The notes under the pieces are model-generated. The model ran no database searches. It was not told the DNA's origin and worked only from the letters and a program-made list of their open reading frames with translations. Below, in pieces: positions 10,784 through 22,900 of a stretch of DNA of 64,000 nucleotides. The stretch's first letter is position 1; the number at the start of each line of letters is the position of its first letter. The stretch spans positions 165,175,872-165,239,871 of the forward strand of contig OZ038380.1 in assembly GCA_964036045.1 (NCBI GenBank). The letters are read 5' to 3'. The stretch is from Eutreptiella sp. 'Long Island Sound 2002'. Taxonomy: Eukaryota; Euglenozoa; Euglenophyceae; Eutreptiales; Eutreptiaceae. The translations under genes and the position numbers were made by a program.

Positions 10784-11676
10784 GGTCAGCCGGCTCCTCG
10801 TAGACCCCCGCCCCCCTCAACGCCTGCACTATCCTCTGGACCTGCTGCGACACCCATCTGGTTGCCCCTCGGACCACCCTATCCCCGTCCTGCCACTCCC
10901 GCTCGACGTCAAAATCCTGGAGCCCTCCGTGGTAGAAGGGCGGTACGACAGCGTCCCACAGATCGTCCGGTAGCTGGTGGGAGCCTACCGGTCCCAATCC
11001 CCGGTCCAAAATGGCATCCTCGACCCCCCCCATGAACCGCGGAATGGGGGAGGTGTTGATATGGAGGCATGCCTCTCAGGCGTCCGGGTGGAGCTTGCGC
11101 AAGGCGCCCAGGAGAGCGGGCAAAGCCCCTTGCAAGCGGAAATCCTCGGCTGTATCGAATACTCTATTCAACCACAGATCCACCCTCTTCGCAACCATCC
11201 ACAAGCCACAACGTTCCCGCTCGGCTATCCAGTGAAAATGGGGGGTGAGCGCCTGCATGAACTCCAGGAAGAGGGGGGGCTGTTCCTGCACCCTCCCACC
11301 CCTGTCCGGACCCTTACAGAGGGGGGGGGGGCGACGCCACTGGTCCCGCCCTCTCCCAAGCCTTGGCCTTGAGACGCTCAGCTGCAGCCACGAAGGCACC
11401 CTCCACCGGGCCTTGCGCCTCCGGCGCCCGGACATGCCCGCCCTGCCCGAGCTTGATGCGCTTGGGCCGCGGCGCTCCGATCTGCTGGGCCAAACGAGGT
11501 CTCCCAGCTTGACGGCGTGCGGGGGCTCGGGATCGCACGGCCTGTGTACCATCCAGGACCACCTTAGCGCGACGCGGCCCCTTGTATGTGCGGTGGATAC
11601 GGCCCACCACTCCAGCTTTCGAGCCCGCTGCGGGTCCTCCTCTGACAGGGCCAACGGCTGCCCTGGAGGACCACGG
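10784..11676 (-). pseudogene. Degraded middle coding segment between recombinase and RT
   Basis: Protein-like sequence continues past the recombinase stop (TAA at 11679-11677) in the same frame to 11314. This includes a basic stretch (RPKRIKL) and AAAERLKAKAWERAG. At the C11 run (11331-11321) the sensible frame changes. It continues with FLEFMQALTPHFHWIAER and RVDLWLNRVFDTAEDF, meets a TGA at 11078-11076, and resumes in the same frame (DDLWDAVVPPFYHGG, then RWVSQQVQRIVQALRG) until the next C run at 10785. I do not recognise a domain. The stops and the homopolymer shift suggest decay of a once longer polyprotein, although sequencing error in the homopolymer is possible. Confidence 0.45.
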
Positions 11677-13029
11677 TTAACGCTCCCGTCCAACGAACCT
11701 GGCAACTCCGGCCTGTCGACGCCCGGGGGAGCCCCTGGTGCTGCCGACTGCGAATTCGCCAGAGGGCTCGCTTCCGGAATCCTCGCTGTGGTCGTCGGTG
11801 TCCACGTCGGAATCGACATTGATGGGCCCGGCTGCCGTCCCTGGTCCGCACGCGCCCCCCCCCACGGCAGCCAATGGCCCCGCCACCGTGCACAGCTGAC
11901 CCGCATCTTCCCGAGACACGGCGCCGCGCTCAATGGCAGAGGCCAAAGGCGGAAGTGGAGGGAGGGTAGGACCCGCGTCAGGCCCCGGGCCCATCTCAGC
12001 AGAGCCATCCCCGGTGGACTCCTCCAGCTCGGTCGCGGCTTGGTCTCCGTTGTCTCCGCTCCCAACTATGCCGTTCGCGGTGGACTCCAGTTCCTGATCC
12101 CGCGGACGCCTCGGTTTGCGCTTGGTCGGGGTGTTGAGGGCGCTCGCGATACTGGGGAACATCGGGGATCCCCACAGGGCCAGGACGCCCACGCGTTCCG
12201 GAGTCGGCAAAGGCCCCTGGTCACGGGACCATGCGGGCAGCACCGTAGGGGCAACGACTCCCGGGTCTGACCATTTGGTGCCGTATTGCATCGCCACTGC
12301 CGTGCTCTGCCATCTGCCCCACCATTTGTAGTAGGCGAGGTCTGGTTTACGGGCCCAAGTCGCTGCGGCGCCTCCCCTGCGCAGGGCGTGCCACCTGGCT
12401 CGGAAGTGGGCGGTGCTCGCCAGGGTGTCGGCCATGCCTGCCTCCAACCCCGCTTCCCCTGACTGCCAGACGAGCATGTCTGAGGACCGGCCCAGCGAAA
12501 CCATGTGGCCATGAAGCCACGTTCGGACGCCGTCCGCATACCTGTACAGGGGGCGGGTGGTGTACCCCTCCTCCCCTGTCTTGGAGTTCCAAAACTGGAT
12601 AAAGCCTGGCATAGCCAGGTCAGTAACCCTGATGCCAGCTGCTTCGCCCACCCGCAGGTAGCATACCCAGCTGGTGATGGCCAAAGCGCTGAACACCGCT
12701 CCGTGTCTGGAGTCTCGGGCCTTTTCGACCAGCTGGACCAAGCCTGCTGGGGACAGATAGGGCTGAGAGCCCGAAGATGCGGCTCCCGCCGCAATCCGTT
12801 TGTGCAGGGTGGTGACTGTTGGGGGCAGCCACTGGAGGTCCTCCACGGCCCTGACCGCGGAGGTAATACCCCGCAGGGCCGACACTGTAGCGCCGGCTTG
12901 CGGCCGCTCTGCCAGGTGGCCTGCCAGTGCTGCGGCTGTATCAGGCGGGCCCGTGCGGTCCGCGTAAGCCGCCAAGGCCCGGAGTCGGGATGCGTACTGC
13001 GAGCGGGTTCTCGGTCTCCAGGACTGCAT
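11677..13029 (-). CDS. Tyrosine recombinase (YR) of the retrotransposon
   Basis: A 450-residue protein of the phage-integrase/tyrosine-recombinase superfamily, expected to insert a circular DNA copy into chromosomes. Residues 1-100 look like the helical core-binding domain (SQYASRLRALAAYA). Catalytic residues are visible: Arg126 in CYLRVGEA, His214 and Arg217 in WHALRRGG, Trp240 in WGRW, and the nucleophile Tyr249 in AVAMQYG. Residues about 320-450 form an acidic, low-complexity tail (DSDVDTDDHSEDSGSE) whose DNA is also duplicated at 6071-7110. The frame is the same as gag: only the TGA at 13167-13165 separates them, with 45 open codons between. The first ATG (13029) sits just before the core-binding domain, so either separate initiation or stop readthrough is possible. 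The recombinase core looks intact. Confidence 0.85.
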   Translation of the reverse strand: MQSWRPRTRSQYASRLRALAAYADRTGPPDTAAALAGHLAERPQAGATVSALRGITSAVRAVEDLQWLPPTVTTLHKRIAAGAASSGSQPYLSPAGLVQLVEKARDSRHGAVFSALAITSWVCYLRVGEAAGIRVTDLAMPGFIQFWNSKTGEEGYTTRPLYRYADGVRTWLHGHMVSLGRSSDMLVWQSGEAGLEAGMADTLASTAHFRARWHALRRGGAAATWARKPDLAYYKWWGRWQSTAVAMQYGTKWSDPGVVAPTVLPAWSRDQGPLPTPERVGVLALWGSPMFPSIASALNTPTKRKPRRPRDQELESTANGIVGSGDNGDQAATELEESTGDGSAEMGPGPDAGPTLPPLPPLASAIERGAVSREDAGQLCTVAGPLAAVGGGACGPGTAAGPINVDSDVDTDDHSEDSGSEPSGEFAVGSTRGSPGRRQAGVARFVGRER

Positions 13030-13164
13030 GGCACTTTCCTCTGGTGAGCAGGGGTCGTCTGACCGGGCTGCTGTCTCCCACCGGCGGGCGAGCGCCCGCA
13101 GCTCTGCCGCCGCGTCGGCAACGCCGGAGCCCGGGGCGGCCGGTCCGGGCTCCAGCCGGTCCTG

Positions 13165-13797
13165 TCAGGACCAGTGTGGGCATCTGAAGTGCCAGTGGCG
13201 TTCGTCGGGGGAGCCCCGCTGCGCGCACCTCTGGCACCCTCCGCTCGGTGGCGAGTCCACAGGGATCCACTCGCCCTGCCTCGACTGCCACTGCAGTACT
13301 CCTCCCACCTCCCTGAACTTGACGCTCCGCCACGTGAACGCCGATCCTTGTTCCTTCCATGCCTCCTCCAGCGTGGTGTACTGGTTGGACTCGGAGCTGG
13401 TTTTTCCGTGCGTCCCTGCATACCTGCGGGCATACGCCGCCTGGGACTGGGACACGCAGTCCCATACCCTCCACGCCAGCTGCTCCCCTGGGTCGACTGC
13501 GGCCTCCGTCGCCTGGCCGCCGAACTCACTTGGTCGGGGGATCTCCCCCACCTCACCAGCTCTAAGGCGTACGTATGCCTTGATGTTGGACAACATGAGT
13601 CTCATCCACTGTGCCAACTGAGGCTTCTCGAGGGCTCGGTTTATTTCTGGCACGCTCAGTGGGGGCAGGCGGGGCCCCTCCTTCACCGCCACTCGGGCGA
13701 GTTGCTCTCTGAGTTCTTGAATTCCCTTGGCTTGTGCCGCCAGCCGCTCCTCGGCTGACTCTTGTTGGTTCTGGCTTGGCTGCTCAACCCCGTCCAT
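13165..13797 (-). CDS. Gag-like protein of the YR retrotransposon
   Basis: A 210-residue first ORF whose ATG lies 14 bp inside terminal repeat A1, as expected for the gag of a YR element. It begins with a polar, probably helical region (EERLAAQAKGIQELREQLA), followed by a central domain I cannot assign. It ends in a zinc knuckle C188-X2-C191-X9-H201-X4-C206, longer in the middle than the classical CX2CX4HX4C. Its role would be to package the element RNA. It ends at a TGA (13167-13165) directly after the knuckle. The next reading-frame segment, leading into the recombinase, is in the same frame. The identification rests on position and the knuckle, not on overall similarity. Confidence 0.7.
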   Translation of the reverse strand: MDGVEQPSQNQQESAEERLAAQAKGIQELREQLARVAVKEGPRLPPLSVPEINRALEKPQLAQWMRLMLSNIKAYVRLRAGEVGEIPRPSEFGGQATEAAVDPGEQLAWRVWDCVSQSQAAYARRYAGTHGKTSSESNQYTTLEEAWKEQGSAFTWRSVKFREVGGVLQWQSRQGEWIPVDSPPSGGCQRCAQRGSPDERHWHFRCPHWS

Positions 13798-13810
13798 GGG
13801 TTAACAAAAA

Positions 13811-13876
13811 CAAAGACAGGAAAACTGCCTAAACATTGGAGACGCAAACAAAAGTTGAGACGAGGCACAACTAGTG
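13811..13876 (-). repeat. Split direct repeat A1 (element terminus)
   Basis: These 66 bp are identical to 5895-5960 and abut the satellite at 13877. In minus-strand orientation this is the 5' end of the element, immediately upstream of gag. It probably contains or adjoins the promoter, though I see no clear TATA box. Confidence 0.92.
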
Positions 13877-15228
13877 ATGTCCCCATGGATGTCCCCATGG
13901 ATGTCCCCATGGATGTCCCCATTGATGTCCCCATTGATGACCCCATGGAGGTCCCCATGGATGTCCCCATGGATGTCCCCATGGATGTCCCCATGGATGT
14001 CCCCATTGATGTCCCCATTGATGTCCCCATGGATGTCCCCATGGATGTCCCCATGGATGTCCCCATGGATGTCCCCATGGAAGTCCCCATGGATGTCCCC
14101 ATGGATGTCCCCATTGATGTCCCCATGGATGTCCCCATGGATGTCCCCATGGATGTCCCCATGGATGTCCCCATGGATGTCCCCATGGATGTCCCCATGG
14201 ATGTCCCCATGGATGTCCCCATGGATGTCCCCATGGATGTCCCCATTGATGTCCCCATGGATGTCCCCATGGATGTCCCCATGGATGTCCCCATGGATGT
14301 CCCCATGGATGTCCCCATGGATGTCCCCATTGATGTCCCCATGGATGTCCCCATGGATGTCCCCATGGATGTCCCCATTGATGTCCCCATGGATGTCCCC
14401 ATTGATGTCCCCATGGATGTCCCCATGGATGTCCCCATGGATGTCCCCATGGATGTCCCCATGGATGTCCCCATGGATGTCCCCATTGATGTCCCCATGG
14501 ATGTCCCCATTGATGTCCCCATTGATGTCCCCAAGGATGTCCCCATGGATGTCCCCATGGATGTCCCCATTGATGTCCCCATTGATGTCCCCATGGATGT
14601 CCCCATTGATGTCCTCATTGATGTCCCCATGGATGTCCCCATGGATGTCCCCATGGATGTCCCCATGGATGTCCCCATTGATGTCCCCATGGATGTCCCC
14701 ATGGATGTCCCCATTGATGTCCCCATTGATGTCCCCAGGGATGTCCCCACGGAGGTCCCCATGGATGTCCCCGGGGATGTCCCCATTGATGTCCCCATTG
14801 ATGTCCCCATTGATGTCCCCATGGATGTCCCCATGGATGTCCCCATGGATGTCCCCACGGATGTCCCCATGGATGTCCCCATTCATGTCCCCATTGATGT
14901 CCCCAGGGATGTCCCCATTGATGTCCCCATTGATGTCCCCATGGATGTCCCCATTGATGTCCCCATGGATGTCCCCATGGATGTCCCCATGGATGTCCCC
15001 ACGGATGTCCCCATGGATGTCCCCATTGATGTCCCCATTGATGTCCCCAGGGATGTCCCCATTGATGTCCCCATTGATGTCCCCATGGATGTCCCCATTG
15101 ATCTCCCCATTGATGTCCCCATGGATGTCCCCACGGATGTCCCCATGGATGTCCCCAGGGATGTCCCCATTGATGTCCCCATTGATGTCCCCATTGATGT
15201 CCCCATGGATGTCCCCATTGATGTCCCC

Positions 15229-18200
15229 ATGGATGTCCCCATGGATGTCCCCATGGATGTCCCCATGGATGTCCCCATGGATGTCCCCATGGATGTCCCC
15301 ACGGATGTCCCCATTGATGTCCCCATGGATGTCCCCATGGATGTCCCCATGGATGTCCCCATGGATGTCCCCATGGATGTCCCCATTGATGTCCCCATTG
15401 ATGTCCCCATTGATGTCCCCATGGATGTCCCCATGGATGTCCCCATGGATGTCCCCATGGATGTCCCCATGGATGTCCCCATGGATGTCCCCATGGATGT
15501 CCCCATTGATGTCCCCATGGATGTCCCCATTGCTGTCCCCATGGATGTCCCCATGGATGTCCCCATGGATGTCCCCATGGATGTCCCCATGGATGTCCCC
15601 ATGGATGTCCCCATGGATGTCCCCATTGATGTCCCCATTGATGTCCCCATGGATGTCCCCATGGATGTCCCCATGGATGTCCCCATGGATGTCCCCATGG
15701 ATGTCCCCATGGATGTCCCCATTGATGTCCCCATTGATGTCCCCATGGATGTCCCCATTGATGTCCCCATGGATGTCCCCATGGATGTCCCCATGGATGT
15801 CCCCATTGATGTCCCCATTGATGTCCCCATTGATGTCCCCATGGATGTCCCCATGGATGTCCCCATGGATGTCCCCATGGATGTCCCCATGGATGTCCCC
15901 ATTGATGTCCCCATGGATGTCCCCATGGATGTCCCCATTGATGTCCCCATGGATGTCCCCATTGATGTCCCCATGGATGTCCCCACGGATGTCCCCATGG
16001 ATGTCCCCATGGATGTCCCCATGGATGTCCCCATGGATGTCCCCATTGATGTCCCCATTGATGTCCCCATGGATGTCCCCATGGATGTCCCCATGGATGT
16101 CCCCATGGATGTCCCCATGGATGTCCCCATGGATGTCCCCATTGATGTCCCCATTGATGTCCCCATGGATGTCCCCATGGATGTCCCCATGGATGTCCCC
16201 ATGGATGTCCCCATGGATGTCCCCATGGATGTCCCCATTGATGTCCCCATTGATGTCCCCATGGATGTCCCCATTGATGTCCCCATTGATGTCCCCATGG
16301 ATGTCCCCATGGATGTCCCCATGGATGTCCCCATGGATGTCCCCATGGATGTCCCCATGGATGTCCCCATTGATGTCCCCATGGATGTCCCCATTGATGT
16401 CCCCATGGATGTCCCCATGGATGTCCCCATGGATGTCCCCATTGATGTACCCATTGATGTCCCCATTGATGTCCCCATGGATGTCCCCATGGATGTCCCC
16501 ATGGATGTCCCCATGGATGTCCCCATGGATGTCCCCATTGATGTCCCCATGGATGTCCCCATGGATGTCCCCATTGATGTCCCCATGGATGTCCCCATTG
16601 CTGTCCCCATGGATGTCCCCACGGATGTCCCCATGGATGTCCCCATGGATGTCCCCATGGATGTCCCCATTGATGTCCCCATTGATGACCCCATTGATGT
16701 CCCCATGGATGTCCCCATGGATGTCCCCATGGATGTCCCCATGGATGTCCCCATTGATGTCCCCATGGATGTCCCCATGGATGTCCCCATTGATGTCCCC
16801 ATTGATGTCCCCATGGATGTCCCCATGGATGTCCCCATTGATGTCCCCATTGATGTCCCCATTGATGTCCCCATTGATGTCCCCATGGATGTCCCCATTG
16901 ATGTCCCCATTGATGTCCCCATGGATGTCCCCATGGATGTCCCCATTGATGTCCCCATGGATGTCCCCATTGATGTCCCCATTGATGTCCCCATTGATGT
17001 CCCCATGGATGTCCCCATGGATGACCCCATTGATGTCCCCATGGATGTCCCCATTGATGTCCCCATGGATGTCCCCATGGATGTCCCCATGGATGTCCCC
17101 ATGGAAGTCCCCATGGATGTCCCCATGGATGTCCCCATTGATGTCCCCATGGATGTCCCCATTGATGTCCCCATTGATGTCCCCATGGATGTCCCCATGG
17201 ATGTCCCCATGGATGTCCCCATGGATGTCCCCATTGATGTCCCCATTGATGTCCCCATTGATGTCCCCATGGATGTCCCCATGGATGTCCCCATTGATGT
17301 CCCCATTGATGTCCCCATTGATGTCCCCATGGATGTCCCCATGGATGTCCCCATGGATGTCCCCATGGAAGTCCCCATTGATGTCCCCATGGATGTCCCC
17401 ATGGATGTCCCCATTGATGTCCCCATTGATGTCCCCATTGATGTCCCCATGGATGTCCCCATGGATGTCCCCATTGATGTCCCCATTGATGTCCCCATTG
17501 ATGTCCCCATTGATGTCCCCATTGATGTCCCCATTGATGTCCCCATTGATGTCCCCATGGATGTCCCCATGGATGTCCCCATGGATGTCCCCATGGATGT
17601 CCCCATGGATGTCCCCATGGATGTCCCCACGGATGTCCCCATTGATGTCCCCATTGATGTCCCCATGGATGTCCCCATGGATGTCCCCATGGATGTCCCC
17701 ATGGATGTCCCCATTGATGTCCCCATTGATGTCCCCATTGATGTCCCCATGGATGTCCCCATGGATGTCCCCATGGATGTCCCCATGGATGTCCCCATGG
17801 ATGTCCCCATTGATGTCCCCATGGATGTCCCCATGGATGTCCCCATTGATGTCCCCATGGATGTCCCCATTGCTGTCCCCATGGATGTCCCCATGGATGT
17901 CCCCATGGATGTCCCCATGGATGTCCCCATGGATGTCCCCATGGATGTCCCCATTGATGTCCCCATTGATGTCCCCATGGATGTCCCCATGGATGTCCCC
18001 ATGGATGTCCCCATGGATGTCCCCATGGATGTCCCCATGGATGTCCCCATTGATGTCCCCATTGATGTCCCCATGGATGTCCCCATTGATGTCCCCATGG
18101 ATGTCCCCATGGATGTCCCCATGGATGTCCCCATTGATGTCCCCATTGATGTCCCCATTGATGTCCCCATGGATGTCCCCATGGATGTCCCCATGGATGT

Positions 18201-19900
18201 CCCCATGGATGTCCCCATGGATGTCCCCATTGATGTCCCCATGGATGTCCCCATGGATGTCCCCATTGATGTCCCCATGGATGTCCCCATTGATGTCCCC
18301 ATGGATGTCCCCACGGATGTCCCCATGGATGTCCCCATGGATGTCCCCATGGATGTCCCCATGGATGTCCCCATTGATGTCCCCATTGATGTCCCCATGG
18401 ATGTCCCCATGGATGTCCCCATGGATGTCCCCATGGATGTCCCCATGGATGTCCCCATGGATGTCCCCATTGATGTCCCCATTGATGTCCCCATGGATGT
18501 CCCCATGGATGTCCCCATGGATGTCCCCATGGATGTCCCCATGGATGTCCCCATGGATGTCCCCATTGATGTCCCCATTGATGTCCCCATGGATGTCCCC
18601 ATTGATGTCCCCATTGATGTCCCCATGGATGTCCCCATGGATGTCCCCATGGATGTCCCCATGGATGTCCCCATGGATGTCCCCATGGATGTCCCCATTG
18701 ATGTCCCCATGGATGTCCCCATTGATGTCCCCATGGATGTCCCCATGGATGTCCCCATGGATGTCCCCATTGATGTACCCATTGATGTCCCCATTGATGT
18801 CCCCATGGATGTCCCCATGGATGTCCCCATGGATGTCCCCATGGATGTCCCCATGGATGTCCCCATTGATGTCCCCATGGATGTCCCCATGGATGTCCCC
18901 ATTGATGTCCCCATGGATGTCCCCATTGCTGTCCCCATGGATGTCCCCACGGATGTCCCCATGGATGTCCCCATGGATGTCCCCATGGATGTCCCCATTG
19001 ATGTCCCCATTGATGACCCCATTGATGTCCCCATGGATGTCCCCATGGATGTCCCCATGGATGTCCCCATGGATGTCCCCATTGATGTCCCCATGGATGT
19101 CCCCATGGATGTCCCCATTGATGTCCCCATTGATGTCCCCATGGATGTCCCCATGGATGTCCCCATTGATGTCCCCATTGATGTCCCCATTGATGTCCCC
19201 ATTGATGTCCCCATGGATGTCCCCATTGATGTCCCCATTGATGTCCCCATGGATGTCCCCATGGATGTCCCCATTGATGTCCCCATGGATGTCCCCATTG
19301 ATGTCCCCATTGATGTCCCCATTGATGTCCCCATGGATGTCCCCATGGATGACCCCATTGATGTCCCCATGGATGTCCCCATTGATGTCCCCATGGATGT
19401 CCCCATGGATGTCCCCACGGATGTCCCCATGGAAGTCCCCATGGATGTCCCCATGGATGTCCCCATTGATGTCCCCATGGATGTCCCCATTGATGTCCCC
19501 ATTGATGTCCCCATGGATGTCCCCATGGATGTCCCCATGGATGTCCCCATGGATGTCCCCATTGATGTCCCCATTGATGTCCCCATTGATGTCCCCATGG
19601 ATGTCCCCATGGATGTCCCCATTGATGTCCCCATTGATGTCCCCATTGATGTCCCCATGGATGTCCCCATGGATGTCCCCATGGATGTCCCCATGGAAGT
19701 CCCCATTGATGTCCCCATGGATGTCCCCATGGATGTCCCCATTGATGTCCCCATTGATGTCCCCATTGATGTCCCCATGGATGTCCCCATGGATGTCCCC
19801 ATTGATGTCCCCATTGATGTCCCCATTGATGTCCCCATTGATGTCCCCATTGATGTCCCCATTGATGTCCCCATTGATGTCCCCATGGATGTCCCCATGG
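15229..19900. repeat. Higher-order duplication, period 2328 bp, two copies
   Basis: Rare units recur in order with a 2328-bp (194-unit) offset. The acgg variant is at 15301 and 17629, acgg again at 15985 and 18313, gtaccc at 16444 and 18772, gctgtc at 16597 and 18925, gatgacc at 16684 and 19012, and gatgacc at 17020 and 19348. One gctgtc pair (15529 and 17869) is offset 2340 bp, showing gain or loss of a single unit. The outer limits are approximate. Related shorter copies of the gctgtc-acgg pair appear at 20065 and 20677. Confidence 0.85.
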
Positions 19901-22900
19901 ATGTCCCCATTGATGTCCCCATTGATGTCCCCATTGATGTCCCCATTGATGTCCCCATTGATGTCCCCATGGATGTCCCCATGGAAGTCCCCATGGATGT
20001 CCCCATTGATGTCCCCATGGATGTCCCCATGGATGTCCCCATTGATGTCCCCATGGATGTCCCCATTGCTGTCCCCATGGATGTCCCCACGGATGTCCCC
20101 ATGGATGTCCCCATGGATGTCCCCATGGATGTCCCCATGGATGTCCCCATTGATGTCCCCATTGATGTCCCCATGGATGTCCCCATGGATGTCCCCATGG
20201 ATGTCCCCATGGATGTCCCCATTGATGTCCCCATGGATGTCCCCATGGATGTCCCCATGGATGTCCCCATGGATGTCCCCAGGGATGTCCCCATGGATGT
20301 CCCCATGGATGTCCCCATGGATGTCCCCATGGATGTCCCCATGGATGTCCCCATGGATGTCCCCATTGATGTCCCCATGGATGTCCCCATGGATGTCCCC
20401 ATGGATGTCCCCATGGATGTCCCCATGGATGTCCCCATGGATGTCCCCATTGATGTCCCCATGGATGTCCCCATTGATGTCCCCATGGATGTCCCCATGG
20501 ATGTCCCCATGGATGTCCCCATTGATGTCCCCATTGATGTCCCCATTGATGTCCCCATGGATGTCCCCATGGATGTCCCCATGGATGTCCCCATGGATGT
20601 CCCCATGGATGTCCCCATTGATGTCCCCATGGATGTCCCCATGGATGTCCCCATTGATGTCCCCATGGATGTCCCCATTGCTGTCCCCATGGATGTCCCC
20701 ACGGATGTCCCCATGGATGTCCCCATGGATGTCCCCATGGATGTCCCCATGGATGTCCCCATTGATGTCCCCATTGATGTCCCCATGGATGTCCCCATGG
20801 ATGTCCCCATGGATGTCCCCATGGATGTCCCCATGGATGTCCCCATGGATGTCCCCATTGATGTCCCCATTGATCTCCCCATTTGTGTCCCCATTGATGT
20901 CCCGTTTGATGTCCCCATTGATGTCCCCATGGATGTCCCCATGGATGTCCCCATTGATGTCCCCATTGATGTCCCCATGGATGTCCCCATGGATGTCCCC
21001 ATGGATGTCCCCATGGATGTCCCCATTGATGTCCCCATGGATGTACCCATGGATGTCCCCATTGATGTCCCCATTGATGTCCCCATTGATGTCCCCATGG
21101 ATGTCCCCATGGATGTCCCCATTGATGTCCCCATGGATGTCCCCATTGATGTCCCCATGGATGTCCCCATGGATGTCCCCATGGATGTCCCCATTGATGT
21201 CCCCATTGACGTCCCCATTGATGTCCCCATGGATGTCCCCATGGATGTCCCCATTGATGTCCCCATTGATGTCCCCATGGATGTCCCCATTGATGTCCCC
21301 ATTGATGTCCCCATGGATGTCCCCATGGATGTCCCCATTGATGTCCCCATTGACGTCCCCATTGATGTCCCCATTGATGTCCCCATGGATGTCCCCATTG
21401 ATGTCCCCATTGATGTCCCCATGGATGTCCCCATGGATGTCCCCATTGATGTCCCCATTGATGTCCCCATTGATGTCCCCATGGATGTCCCCATGGATGT
21501 CCCCATTGATGTCCCCATTGATGTCCCCATTGATGTCCCCATGGATGTCCCCATGGATGTCCCCATTGATGTCCCCATGGATGTCCCCATGGATGTCCCC
21601 ATGGATGTCCCCATGGAAGTCCCCATGGATGTCCCCATGGATGTCCCCATTGATGTCCCCATGGATGTCCCCATTGATGTCCCCATGGATGTCCCCATGG
21701 ATGTCCCCATGGATGTCCCCATTGATGTCCCCATGGATGTCCCCATGGATGTCCCCATGGATGTCCCCATTGATGTCCCCATGGATGTCCCCATGGATGT
21801 CCCGATGGATGTCCCCATGGATGTCCCCATTGATGTCCCCATGGATGTCCCCATGGATGTCCCCATGGATGTCCCCATGGATGTCCCCATGGATGTCCCC
21901 ATGGATGTCCCCATGGATGTCCCCATTGATGTCCCCATGGACGTCCCCATGGATGTCCCCATGGATGTCCCCATGGATGTCCCCATGGATGTCCCCATGG
22001 ATGTCCCCATGGATGTCCCCATGGATGTCCCCATTGATGTCCCCATTGATGTCCCCATGGATGTCCCCATGGATGTCCCCATGGATGTCCCCATGGATGT
22101 CCCCATGGATGTCCCCATGGATGTCCCCATGGATGTCCCCATGGATGTCCCCATGGATGTCCCCATGGATGTCCCCATGGATGTCCCCATTGATGTCCCC
22201 ATGGATGTCCCCATTGATGTCCCCATGGATGTCCCCATTGATGTCCCCATGGATGTCCCCATGGATGTCCCCATGGATGTCCCCATGGATGTCCCCATTG
22301 ATGTCCCCATTGATGTCCCCATTGATGTCCCCATGGATGTCCCCATGGATGTCCCCATTGATGTCCCCATGGATGTCCCCATTGATGTCCCCATGGATGT
22401 CCCCATGGATGTCCCCATGGATGTCCCCATGGAAGTCCCCATGGATGTCCCCATGGATGTCCCCATTGATGTCCCCATGGATGTCCCCATTGATGTCCCC
22501 ATGGATGTCCCCATGGTATCCCCATGGATGTCCCCATGGATGTCCCCATGGATGTCCCCATGGATGTCCCCATGGATGTCCCCATGGATGTCCCCATGGA
22601 TGTCCCCATGGATGTCCCCATTGATGTCCCCATGGATGTCCCCATGGATGTCCCCATGGATGTCCCCATTGATGTCCCCATTGATGTCCCCATTGATGTC
22701 CCCATGGATGTCCCCATGGATGTCCCCATTGATGTCCCCATTGATGTCCCCATTGATGTCCCCATGGATGTCCCCATGGATGTCCCCATGGATGTCCCCA
22801 TGGATGTCCCCATTGATGTCCCCATGGATGTCCCCATGGATGTCCCCATTGATGTCCCCATTGATGTCCCCATTGATGTCCCCATGGATGTCCCCATTGA

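Larger units (their letters stand above)
5615..13876 (-). mobile_element. Tyrosine-recombinase (DIRS/Kangaroo-like) retrotransposon with split direct repeats
   Basis: This is an 8.26-kb element read on the minus strand. Termini and internal repeats follow the split-direct-repeat layout A1 - genes - B1A2 - B2: A1 at 13876-13811, B1 at 6001-5961, A2 at 5960-5895, B2 at 5655-5615. Between A1 and B1 lie gag, a tyrosine recombinase, a degraded segment, RT/RNase H and a small basic ORF. There is no DDE integrase and no LTR. Removing 5615-13876 joins ...CCATGG to ATGTCCCC... and restores the satellite phase, so insertion left no target duplication, as expected for YR-mediated integration of a circular intermediate. 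The single G at either boundary is ambiguous by one base. Stops and homopolymer frameshifts suggest this copy is not fully functional. Assignment to Kangaroo rather than Ngaro or another YR group needs a tree. Confidence 0.88.

Noticed and set aside
9477-10803. Plus-strand ORFs of 176-230 codons opposite the YR element
   Set aside because: They are low-complexity Gly/Arg/Trp-rich shadows of GC-rich DNA lying antisense to the element's gene order.
8051-11331. C runs on the coding strand as polypyrimidine tracts of 3' splice sites
   Set aside because: Only about three of the eight runs are closely followed by AG on the coding strand (8051, 9698 and 10431), and no matching donors or frame restoration are evident.
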